Origin: CAYGZL01 sp964354345
Lineage (GTDB): Bacteria; Chloroflexota; Anaerolineae; Anaerolineales; UBA4823
DNA length: 5,276 nt
Reading direction: 5' to 3'
NCBI GenBank assembly: GCA_964354345.1
Contig: CAYGZL010000033.1
Location: 1-5,276 of the forward strand
Part shown: piece by piece, positions 1 through 5,241 of the stretch
How the letters are laid out: every line of letters begins with the position of its first letter
How positions within the stretch are numbered: position 1 is the stretch's first letter
The notes under the pieces: generated by a model
Database searches by the model: none
What the model was told of the DNA's origin: nothing
The model's input: only the letters and a program-made list of their open reading frames with translations
Made by a program: the position numbers and the translations under genes

Positions 1-1809
1 ACTAAAGAGACGATCCAACCCACCCCGCTTCCTTACCAACCCCCGCCCCAGGCGCGCATTGTCTATTCCAGCCACGTCGACTATGGCTTTGATATTTTCA
101 GTATGAACGCGGATGGCAGCGATGTGCGCCGCCTGACGGTCGCCACAAACCTCACCACCACACCGCATTCCCTGCATCCGGACGTGTCGCCAGACGGCAG
201 GTTGATCGTCTTCGAAAGCGACCGCGCCAGCGCGGAGGACAAGCACCAGTTGTTCATCATGAACGTGGATGGCAGCGACCTGCGCCAGATCATGATGCCG
301 GAGGTGGAATATGCCACCCACCCGGTCTGGTCGCCGGATGGGAAACAGATCGCTTTCACCGGACAGTTGCCAGGTCGGAGCACCGCCTACATTTTTATCA
401 TCGACCTGGCCGACCCGACCATCCGGCGCCAGATTACCTCGACCTCCGGAGGATACGACGGCGTGGATTGGTCGCCCGATGGGAAGACGATTGCTTACGT
501 GCATACGCCCGACGGCGCGACGCATAATTTATTAACCATCAGCGCCGAGGGCGGTAAATCCGCCACGCTGGTCCCGGATGTCGCCTACGGCAGCGCGGTA
601 TCGTGGTCTCCGGATGGCAAGCGCATCGCCTTTGTCATGTTCGACGAAAACAAGAAATGCAGGCACTGTGATGATTATACGGACATCGGTCTGGTCGATG
701 TAGCCAGTCAGCAGGTCACGCGCCTGACGGGTTTGGAAAGCTATGATCGCGAGCCGAGCTGGTCGCCGGATGGGCGCTGGATCGCTTTCGAGCGGCGCGG
801 ACCGGAGAACAACGATAACCGGGATATCTATCTCATTCATCCCGACAAAACCGGCCTGACCCGCCTGACCTATTATGCCGGCTATTCCTACCAGCCCGCC
901 TGGAGCCCGATGCCGGCGGGGGTGAGTCAGATCGAGGTCTCTATTCCGCAGATCGTATTTTCGGCGCCGGTGGGGGGCGGGGAGCAGTTGATTGAGGTGC
1001 GACGCGGGGACGTGACGCCGCAGGCACTTTCGACTGCCCAGGACAACAGCCACCAAAATCCGGCCTACTCGCCAGATGGAACCCGACTGGTTTTCGACGC
1101 CGACCTGGATGGCAACGGTCGAGGCATCTATCTCATGAACCTGACTGATCGTTCCACCACCCGCCTCAGCCCGGGAGTGGGCGTGCAGCCGGCCTGGTCG
1201 CCAGATGGTAAACAGGTGATCTACACCAGCCTGGCGGAAGGCGGGGCGCGCAACCTGGCAGTGATGAACGCCGACGGCTCTGAGTACCGCCTGCTGACTC
1301 AGACGCAGCTTCCCGAAGCGGCTTACTGCCCGGCCTGGTCGCCGGATGGCACGTTGATCGCCTACTATAAGAAGGAAAAAAACCAGGATCAGGCGCTTTA
1401 CCTGATGCGCCCGGACGGCTCGCAGGTGGAAAATCTCATTCCAGGCAAGCTAAACACCAGCGTGAAAGGGGAGAGCGGTTGCCCGAGCTGGTCGCCGGAC
1501 AGCCAGTGGATCGCCTATGTGTACGGCGACGAGACTTCCAAGGGCTCGATCGCCTATATCAATCGCGACGGGAAGGAACACGCCAACGTGACGGTGGGCT
1601 ATTTTGACGAAAGCGAGCCGGCCTGGTCGCCAGATGGGACGTTCATCGCCTACACGCTGCGTGAAACGCCGGATGGCGCGCCGCAGTTGTGGCTCACCAA
1701 AGCCACCGACCGTTTCAAGGAGCAGTACTGGTACCCGGTCAACCTGAGCAAGGTGCTGGGACTGCCTGGTCAGCAGCCGGCCTGGTCTCCGCCGAGACAG
1801 ACTCCCTGA
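1..1809 (+). CDS. TolB/PD40-type double beta-propeller protein, 5' end missing
   Basis: The frame is open from base 1, and the residues before the first ATG (103) already form a propeller strand (RIVYSS...DIFSMNADGS), so 103 is not the start; 602 residues are visible and the gene begins outside the window. Residues about 1-17 are a proline-rich linker (QPTPLPYQPPPQ), suggesting an upstream signal peptide, membrane anchor or other domain. Then come twelve PD40 repeats, most with the signature WSPDG followed by a hydrophobic strand (IAF/IAY) and a 'xMNxDGS' turn. They fall into two sets of six: residues about 18-303, ending QPAWSP, and about 317-602, ending QPAWSPPRQTP. This implies two six-bladed propellers, the TolB blade number. 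Oddities are a CRHC motif at 220-223 and cysteines at 443 and 494 in matching places of adjacent blades. No Tol-Pal genes are nearby, so a role in that complex is not supported. Likely an extracytoplasmic binding or scaffold protein; ligand unknown. Confidence 0.9.
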   Translation, partial: TKETIQPTPLPYQPPPQARIVYSSHVDYGFDIFSMNADGSDVRRLTVATNLTTTPHSLHPDVSPDGRLIVFESDRASAEDKHQLFIMNVDGSDLRQIMMPEVEYATHPVWSPDGKQIAFTGQLPGRSTAYIFIIDLADPTIRRQITSTSGGYDGVDWSPDGKTIAYVHTPDGATHNLLTISAEGGKSATLVPDVAYGSAVSWSPDGKRIAFVMFDENKKCRHCDDYTDIGLVDVASQQVTRLTGLESYDREPSWSPDGRWIAFERRGPENNDNRDIYLIHPDKTGLTRLTYYAGYSYQPAWSPMPAGVSQIEVSIPQIVFSAPVGGGEQLIEVRRGDVTPQALSTAQDNSHQNPAYSPDGTRLVFDADLDGNGRGIYLMNLTDRSTTRLSPGVGVQPAWSPDGKQVIYTSLAEGGARNLAVMNADGSEYRLLTQTQLPEAAYCPAWSPDGTLIAYYKKEKNQDQALYLMRPDGSQVENLIPGKLNTSVKGESGCPSWSPDSQWIAYVYGDETSKGSIAYINRDGKEHANVTVGYFDESEPAWSPDGTFIAYTLRETPDGAPQLWLTKATDRFKEQYWYPVNLSKVLGLPGQQPAWSPPRQTP

Positions 1810-1820
1810 AAGAAATAAAT

Positions 1821-1826
1821 TATAAT
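1821..1826 (+). promoter_or_regulatory. Candidate -10 element for the small gene
   Basis: A perfect TATAAT lies 11 bases after the stop codon of the propeller gene, in an A+T-rich patch within otherwise G+C-rich DNA. No good -35 hexamer is found at 16-18 bases; GAGACA (1794-1799) resembles one but is 21 bases away. If used, it would start a transcript near 1833 with a leader of about 70 bases before the ATG at 1906. A chance match in the A+T-rich patch is possible. Confidence 0.35.
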
Positions 1827-1905
1827 ATCATTCAGAAGCTGCATCATTCCACCAGATAGAATGTGGGAGGGTAGAAGCCATCGATTTGTAAAGGAAAAAA
1901 ATGAA

Positions 1906-2130
1906 ATGAGCAATGAGGACGAACTTCGCGAAATTCTCGATAATACCGCCAATGATATATCCCGCCTGTCACCCAATCCGCGCACCTGGCTGTCCTGGCT
2001 AGTCTATTTGCTGGCGCGCCTTGAGAAAGAAGCCATCAGCAGAAGTTCAGGAAGCAAAGATGAGTATTATGAGATGCTGTCGGCTTTACAGGATTCCATC
2101 CGGAACTATTTTAGGACCGGAAGCATGTAA
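1906..2130 (+). CDS. Small helical protein of unknown function (74 aa)
   Basis: I do not recognise this protein. The chosen start (MSNEDELRE...) has an AAGGA ten bases upstream; the in-frame ATG at 1861 would add 15 residues but has no Shine-Dalgarno, and its extension (WEGRSHRFVK) does not resemble the rest. The product looks mostly alpha-helical: an acidic first helix (about residues 3-20), a break at SPNP, an amphipathic segment rich in W/L/Y (about 26-43, WLSWLVYLLARLEKEAI), a polar Ser/Gly loop, and a last helix (about 50-68, DEYYEMLSALQDSIRNYF). There is no signal peptide, cysteine or metal motif. The central segment carries Arg and Glu and is probably a packing helix rather than a membrane span. 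It lies 96 bases after the propeller gene, on the same strand, and may be co-transcribed or use the -10 at 1821. Base composition is intermediate (29 of 60 G+C at 1921-1980). The existence of the gene is likely but not certain. Confidence 0.6.
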   Translation: MSNEDELREILDNTANDISRLSPNPRTWLSWLVYLLARLEKEAISRSSGSKDEYYEMLSALQDSIRNYFRTGSM

Positions 2131-2330
2131 TTAATCCACATCCTGGCAGCTCATACCATCAAGGTGCAGCCCGCACCGGTCACCCCGAGTGTCTTCTGCT
2201 ACGCCTGTCTGGGCTCTGCTGACAGGTTTCCGCGGCACACCCGTGTGCTGGATCCAACCGACCCCGGTCTCGATGGCTCGTGTCTGGATAGCAGGTCGAA
2301 GAGCCCCGTTTACAGGGCGCGCGTGAGACC
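2131..2330. other. Gene-free stretch with three inverted repeats upstream of the kinase-like gene
   Basis: No coding frame looks convincing here. Three perfect short inverted repeats follow one another: GGTGC/GCACC with a 5-base loop (2163-2177), CCTGTC/GACAGG with an 11-base loop (2204-2226), and GCACAC/GTGTGC with a 2-base centre (2235-2248). A weaker GACC/GGTC dyad is at 2260-2269. The second is followed by only three T residues, so it is at best a poor intrinsic terminator for the small gene. No T-box or other riboswitch core was recognised. No clear sigma70-type promoter was found for the gene at 2331. Confidence 0.4.
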
Positions 2331-3362
2331 ATGAAGTCGTACAACGATCTGTCCGCGGCTGGAAGGCTCCGTCGGTTGCGAGATCTGGCAGTTGCAGCCC
2401 TGGCCCACTATGAGCTCAAAAGCCCAGAGATTACCTACCATGGCTTTGATACCAACCTGCTCTACCGGGTGACCACGGCATCTGGAGTGCGCTTCATGCT
2501 CCGGCTTGCGGCTCCCGGCTGGCGCACGTTCGAGGATCTCCGGTCAGAGGCGCTGTGGCTTAACGCACTTGGCTGCGACACTGCTGTTCCAGCGCCGAGC
2601 ATCGTACCGACGCGCTCTGGTGAGTATGTGCTGCCGATCTGTCAACCTGGTATCCCCAAGATCTGGAACGTGTCCCTCATGAGTTGGGTGCCAGGTCGTC
2701 TGCTGGGGCACTACCTCACGGAGCGCAACCTGGAGAAGATGGGTGGGTTGTTCGCCGGGCTCCATCATCACGGAGCTTCATGGATTCCTCCCGCCGGATT
2801 CACGACCCGACGATTCGATCATTGGCTATCCAGGGGCGAGGAAAACCTTATCGCAGACGGCGGAGAATCGTCGGCTTTGCCGCGGCAGACAGACAGCGTG
2901 TCCAGGCTGCCTTCTCGACCGCGTGACCTGCTGGATCGCATGCAGCGACATGTGGAGGCGGCTTACGCGGCGATTGATCGATCCGACCTGCGTGTCATTC
3001 ACTGCGACCTGTGGCACGATAACATAAAGCTCTACCGGGGCATGCTGCATCCCCTCGACTTTGAAGACACGGTTTGGGGGTTTCGCGCCCACGACATCGC
3101 CATGGGCATGCTTGATCTTCTGGAGGCCACGGATGAAGCGCGCTACTCAGAACTGCTGGCAGCATTCCGGCGTGGGTACGAAGCCGATCTGGCCTGGCCA
3201 GACGATCGCATCGAACCGTTCCAAATCGGCCGCCTGCTTTGGAAGATCAACTGGGTCGCCCGACACGAACCCCAATGGCTGGAAAACATGGTCGAACGTC
3301 ACGTTCCGGTATTCGAGCACTACGAATTAACCGGACGAGTAATTCGCCCTCCGGTCGAGTGA
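2331..3362 (+). CDS. APH/choline-kinase-like small-molecule phosphotransferase
   Basis: The 343-residue product has the aminoglycoside phosphotransferase (APH) fold signature. The N-lobe shows GFDTNLLYRV and RFMLRL (R58 where many kinases have the ATP-binding Lys), then helix-C glutamate E73 in SEALWL. The C-lobe carries the Brenner-type catalytic motif HCDLWHDN at 224-231 (catalytic Asp226, Asn231; the usual Gly after His is Cys) and a metal-binding DFED at 243-246. Family members move the ATP gamma-phosphate to a hydroxyl of a small molecule (aminoglycosides, choline, homoserine, methylthioribose). The substrate cannot be read from this sequence, and antibiotic resistance should not be assumed. 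Length is typical of the family. It is presumably cytoplasmic, with no signal peptide. The ATG at 2331 is the only possible near start, since an in-frame TAG lies at 2289; it has no evident Shine-Dalgarno. The gene is 200 bases after the small gene and convergent with the methyltransferase. Confidence 0.88.
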   Translation: MKSYNDLSAAGRLRRLRDLAVAALAHYELKSPEITYHGFDTNLLYRVTTASGVRFMLRLAAPGWRTFEDLRSEALWLNALGCDTAVPAPSIVPTRSGEYVLPICQPGIPKIWNVSLMSWVPGRLLGHYLTERNLEKMGGLFAGLHHHGASWIPPAGFTTRRFDHWLSRGEENLIADGGESSALPRQTDSVSRLPSRPRDLLDRMQRHVEAAYAAIDRSDLRVIHCDLWHDNIKLYRGMLHPLDFEDTVWGFRAHDIAMGMLDLLEATDEARYSELLAAFRRGYEADLAWPDDRIEPFQIGRLLWKINWVARHEPQWLENMVERHVPVFEHYELTGRVIRPPVE

Positions 3363-3502
3363 CAGAAGGCAGCGGTAATGGCATACCCGGCTCTGCAGCC
3401 CCTCACTGGCACCGGATGGAAGCTGCAACTGGCTGACCCATGGGGAATCCGCCCCGGCGGACGCGCAGGTGATTTTGAGCTGGTAAAAGATAACGGTTTG
3501 CG
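3363..3502. other. Convergent intergenic gap with weak hairpins
   Basis: This gap lies between the kinase-like gene and the end of the methyltransferase. It holds a compact G+C dyad TCCGCC/GGCGGA (3448-3461, 2-base centre) and, overlapping the methyltransferase stop, TAACG/CGTTA with a 5-base loop (3491-3505). Read on the minus strand, the latter is followed by TCTTTTACC, so it could be a weak terminator of the methyltransferase transcript. The kinase-like frame also stays open for 47 codons after its TGA (to a TAG at 3504-3506), with an ATG at 3378. That peptide matches nothing I recognise. Confidence 0.35.
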
Positions 3503-4339
3503 TTAGCTGTGGCTGGGGTGCTCAAGCGCCTTTTTTCTTGCGACAATGTGTAAATGGTCTGTGCTATCTCTGTATTGCTTTAATTCACATGTTTCTGCAG
3601 CCATTTTCACAATATTCTCATAGGCTTCCGGATTATCAACGGCAAGCCGTTCTATTAATTCACCCATACCGCCCAGAAAACTTTCAGCGCCTGCATAATT
3701 TATCACTTCCAAATCCGCTTCTATTACTTCACGGAGAGCCGCTTCGGGTGTAGACCAATAACATTCTGTAAAGTCAGATAGACTTTGACCTGTAAATGTA
3801 TGTTCTGACAACATCGATCTCAAGACTGAAATATCCTCATACCAATGAGGGAAATCTGTAACGCCAGTTTTGATTAAGCCCCAGGAGTTCAAATATGCAA
3901 TGATTGCCACGCCGCCTGGTTTCAAAATTCGCTTAAGTTCATGTAAAACCCTGGCGCGCCCACTCGGCTCAACAACATGATACATCGGTCCCAGCAGTAA
4001 GGCGGCGTCGAATGTATCGGAGGTTAACAGGCTCATATCTCGTGCGTCGCCCGTGATTAACTGTTCTGCGAATAATCCCCTCTGTTTCAATTGGATGTCA
4101 GCCAATCGTATCTCCTGGTCTGATAAGTCGAACAATGTTACCCAATACCCCTTGTGGAGTAATTCAATCGTGTACCGTCCAGTACCACCGCCAATGTCAC
4201 AGACTCGTCCTTGTTTTGGGAAATATTTATCAATCAGCCACAAAGTGCTGGCAAATTCAATTCTACATAGCGGTATGTCAAGCCGTTCTTGTTCACGCTC
4301 TGCATTGGCGTTGTAATAGTCCTTTACAGATTGACCCAT
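3503..4339 (-). CDS. Class I SAM-dependent methyltransferase
   Basis: The 278-residue protein starts at MGQSVKDYYNANAERE. This ATG (4337-4339) has a strong GGGAGG Shine-Dalgarno four bases upstream; the ATG 20 codons earlier is not preferred because the extension crosses the upstream dyad. Rossmann-fold motifs appear in order: motif I DIGGGTGRY (48-56), which binds S-adenosylmethionine; the acidic residue after strand 2 in FDLSD (Asp71); GDARDM (97-102), which contacts the adenine region; FDAALLLGPMYHV (110-122), the motif IV region; and LKPGG (139-143). The LLLGPxYH string is typical of small-molecule methyltransferases of the Methyltransf_11/25 kind. The C-terminal third (WYEDISVLRSM... to SFLGGMGELIERL) probably forms the substrate lid. 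The acceptor is unknown. The gene is A+T-rich (23 of 60 G+C at 3541-3600, against 43 of 60 at 1141-1200 in the propeller gene), which suggests separate ancestry or transfer. Confidence 0.9.
   Translation of the reverse strand: MGQSVKDYYNANAEREQERLDIPLCRIEFASTLWLIDKYFPKQGRVCDIGGGTGRYTIELLHKGYWVTLFDLSDQEIRLADIQLKQRGLFAEQLITGDARDMSLLTSDTFDAALLLGPMYHVVEPSGRARVLHELKRILKPGGVAIIAYLNSWGLIKTGVTDFPHWYEDISVLRSMLSEHTFTGQSLSDFTECYWSTPEAALREVIEADLEVINYAGAESFLGGMGELIERLAVDNPEAYENIVKMAAETCELKQYRDSTDHLHIVARKKALEHPSHS
3517..3536 (+). terminator. Possible intrinsic terminator for the rightward transcript
   Basis: GGTGC, loop TCAA, GCGCC (one G-U pair) is followed directly by six T residues (3531-3536). The position, about 155 bases after the kinase-like stop codon and facing an opposing gene, suits a terminator. 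The stem has only five pairs, and the T tract is also the antisense of Lys codons in the methyltransferase C-terminus (ARKKALEH), so it may be coincidental. Confidence 0.35.
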
Positions 4340-4343
4340 CTTA

Positions 4344-4349
4344 CCTCCC
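4344..4349 (-). promoter_or_regulatory. Strong Shine-Dalgarno fixing the methyltransferase start
   Basis: On the minus strand GGGAGG is followed by TAAG and then ATG (4337-4339). This is the clearest ribosome binding site in the window and decides for the internal Met over the ATG at 4397-4399. Confidence 0.8.
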
Positions 4350-4350
4350 G

Positions 4351-4388
4351 TTTCCGAACGATGATAGTTGTCTATCAGTTTTCGGAAA
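4351..4388 (-). promoter_or_regulatory. Nested 38-base dyad next to the methyltransferase ribosome binding site
   Basis: Outer arms TTTCCGAA (4351-4358) and TTCGGAAA (4381-4388) are perfect 8-base complements. Inside them TGATAG (4362-4367) and CTATCA (4372-4377) form a perfect 6-pair stem with a 4-base loop, and a 3x3 internal loop separates the two stems. The dyad ends one base before the GGGAGG Shine-Dalgarno. As RNA it would be a 14-pair hairpin crowding the ribosome site. As DNA the outer arms have centres 30 bases apart, about three helical turns, which suits a dimeric repressor. A TATCAT (-10-like, plus-strand 4361-4366) lies within it without a good -35. It is not a terminator, since no T tract follows on either strand. 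Confidence 0.6.
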
Positions 4389-4755
4389 TAGATTTCCACT
4401 GGTTTTTACAATGAGTTTACCACTTACGCGTGCAACTGGCTCCTGAATTGACCAGGCTGCCATAAGGGACAGATCTTGTTCTACAACATCTTTCAGGTAA
4501 ATATCTTTTCTGCTGGGCTCGTCCAGGTAGAATGGCTCGAATAGAGTCAACTGAGATCGCCCTACAGGCTTGCAGGCGGGCAATGTCCGAGGCAGGAGGC
4601 GTCGTGCTTCGATACCCACCCTGTTGCGAAATTCTGGGATGAAACTACGAAATACAGGTATTATGGTTTCTCTCTGGAATACCCAACCCAGGTGCGTGGG
4701 GAAATGAGACGCTGAGCGCCACAAGAAGGTGACGACGTGGAACATCGTCTCTAGG

Positions 4756-4776
4756 AAAAAATCCCCGAAAGGGGAT
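4756..4776 (-). terminator. Intrinsic terminator downstream of the RHH gene
   Basis: On the minus strand ATCCCC, loop TTTC, GGGGAT makes a perfect six-pair stem and is followed by five further T residues (4756-4760). It lies about 150 bases after the stop codon of the leftward RHH gene and would end that transcript before the methyltransferase. On the plus strand the same hairpin has a GAAA tetraloop, but only a loose T-rich run follows, so the minus orientation is preferred. Confidence 0.65.
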
Positions 4777-4798
4777 ATCATTTTCATCAAAGATTGTC

Positions 4799-4899
4799 CA
4801 CGAAAGACACGAACAGAGCGAAGGAGCAGGCAGATGAAACGGTCAGTCACAAGCAGAAGAGGTTGGAAGTTGAAGGTTGGAACCACTGAGGCACTGAGG
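4799..4899. repeat. Cluster of short-period intergenic repeats
   Basis: Three small periodic patches lie close together: CACGAA twice with a 9-base period (4799-4804, 4808-4813), a 7-base period GGTTGGA / AGTTGAA / GGTTGGA (4861-4881), and CACTGAGG twice in tandem (4884-4899). Motifs of these types recur between genes in many Chloroflexota and related genomes and yield spurious low-complexity frames. Here they occupy the 3' region between the RHH gene and its terminator. No terminal inverted repeats or target duplications are visible. Confidence 0.45.
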
Positions 4900-4923
4900 G
4901 AAGATGAAGCGGTAGGTCATTGG

Positions 4924-5157
4924 CTATAAGCGGTCAGAAGAAGAGCTGTCAGCGGCGTCCTGGGGAGGGAATGAGGAGGGAGGGAGATTTGGAGGCGGAG
5001 GAATATTGGTTCTGAGAGAAGACCATTCGCGGATGATGATGCGGAGGGCGGCGGAGAAATTGGCGCCCAGGCCTTTTTCGACGGCGAGGCGGCGAATGGT
5101 GTAGTAGTCTTGGCGGGTGAGGTGGACGAGGCGAGAGAGGAACTGCTTTTTGGGCAT
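4924..5157 (-). CDS. Small ribbon-helix-helix (Arc/MetJ-type) DNA-binding protein
   Basis: The 77-residue protein shows a ribbon-helix-helix layout: a basic start with a short strand (KKQFLSRLVHLT, about 3-14), helix A (RQDYYTIRRLAVEKG, 15-29), a small turn with Gly31 and Asn33, and helix B (FSAALRIIIREW, 34-45). The tail from 46 is Pro/Ser-rich and likely disordered (PPPP, SSSS). In this family two chains intertwine and the strands read the DNA major groove; many members are antitoxins or self-repressors. No toxin gene is adjacent inside the window: the downstream 580 bases lack a convincing gene, and what lies beyond 5276 is unknown. The ATG (5155-5157) is supported by GGAG six bases upstream. 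The promoter carries a LexA-type operator, so expression is probably induced by DNA damage. The unit ends at the terminator 4756-4776. Function beyond DNA binding is not known. Confidence 0.78.
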   Translation of the reverse strand: MPKKQFLSRLVHLTRQDYYTIRRLAVEKGLGANFSAALRIIIREWSSLRTNIPPPPNLPPSSFPPQDAADSSSSDRL

Positions 5158-5163
5158 GAGGGT

Positions 5164-5167
5164 CTCC
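5164..5167 (-). promoter_or_regulatory. Ribosome binding site of the RHH gene
   Basis: GGAG on the minus strand lies six bases before the ATG at 5155-5157, supporting that start. Confidence 0.6.
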
Positions 5168-5177
5168 GTGAATGTGG

Positions 5178-5196
5178 GCGCCTGTATGGTAGGCGC
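5178..5196 (-). promoter_or_regulatory. Leader hairpin of the RHH gene
   Basis: The perfect inverted repeat GCGCCT (5178-5183) / AGGCGC (5191-5196) with a 7-base loop lies between the predicted transcription start (near 5207) and the GGAG ribosome site. No T tract follows, so it is not a terminator. It could stabilise the 5' end of the mRNA or affect translation, or be incidental. Confidence 0.4.
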
Positions 5197-5213
5197 GGGG
5201 AATGATTGGCTAT

Positions 5214-5241
5214 ATTGTAACGAACATATGTTCTATGTAAA
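5214..5241 (-). promoter_or_regulatory. Sigma70-type promoter of the RHH gene
   Basis: On the minus strand -35 TTTACA (5236-5241, 5 of 6 to TTGACA) and -10 TACAAT (5214-5219, 5 of 6 to TATAAT) are separated by 16 bases. The start would fall near 5207, giving a leader of about 50 bases with the hairpin at 5178-5196 and the GGAG. The spacer contains the LexA-type operator. Confidence 0.7.
5221..5234. promoter_or_regulatory. LexA/SOS-type operator
   Basis: CGAACATATGTTCT contains the perfect 12-base palindrome GAACATATGTTC (5222-5233). It agrees with the Gram-positive-type LexA (DinR/Cheo) box CGAACRNRYGTTYC at 13 of 14 positions. It fills the spacer between -35 and -10 of the RHH promoter, where a bound repressor would exclude RNA polymerase. 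Identity rests on the motif; the LexA of this organism is not in the window. Confidence 0.65.

Larger units (their letters stand above)
4341..4745 (-). other. Doubtful open frame upstream of the methyltransferase
   Basis: This is an open frame of 134 residues from the ATG at 4743-4745; the frame stays open upstream to 4886, but that part runs through a terminator and repeats. Its TAA (4341-4343) sits one base before the methyltransferase ATG, a spacing typical of translational coupling. The middle part (QLTLFEPFYLDE, then KDIYLKDVVEQDLSLMAAWSIQEP) looks protein-like, and QLTLF resembles a clamp-binding peptide. Against a gene: no Shine-Dalgarno at any start, no recognisable domain, and a final stretch that simply reads through the 4351-4388 dyad. 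It may be a chance frame or a remnant of a decayed gene. Apart from this and the dyad I see nothing else in 4389-4750. Confidence 0.2.

Noticed and set aside
103..105. ATG as the start of the propeller gene
   Set aside because: The frame is open to base 1 and the upstream residues already form the first strand of the first blade, so the start lies outside the window.
532..1056. Minus-strand 174-residue frame inside the propeller gene
   Set aside because: It is an antisense shadow of the G+C-rich WSPDG repeats, with Arg/Pro-rich composition and no domain.
2331..3362. Calling the kinase-like protein an aminoglycoside resistance enzyme
   Set aside because: Only the superfamily motifs are visible, and many members act on metabolites; nothing nearby points to antibiotic resistance.
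4340..4399. Methyltransferase start 20 codons further upstream
   Set aside because: The extension translates the nested dyad and lacks a Shine-Dalgarno, while the ATG at 4337-4339 has a strong one.
4341..4886. Full 181-residue minus-strand frame as a gene
   Set aside because: Its first part reads through the 7-base repeats (PTFNFQP) and the intrinsic terminator at 4756-4776, which argues against a gene starting at 4886.
4799..4899. CRISPR array
   Set aside because: The repeats have periods of 7-9 bases and no spacers, so they cannot be a CRISPR array.
4729..4929. Plus-strand 66-residue frame rich in Lys and Arg
   Set aside because: It translates the short-period repeats and the terminator hairpin, has no Shine-Dalgarno, and resembles the spurious frames such repeats produce.
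4924..5157. Toxin-antitoxin module built on the RHH gene
   Set aside because: No toxin-like partner is found next to it in the window, so only a solitary regulator is supported; sequence beyond 5276 could change this.
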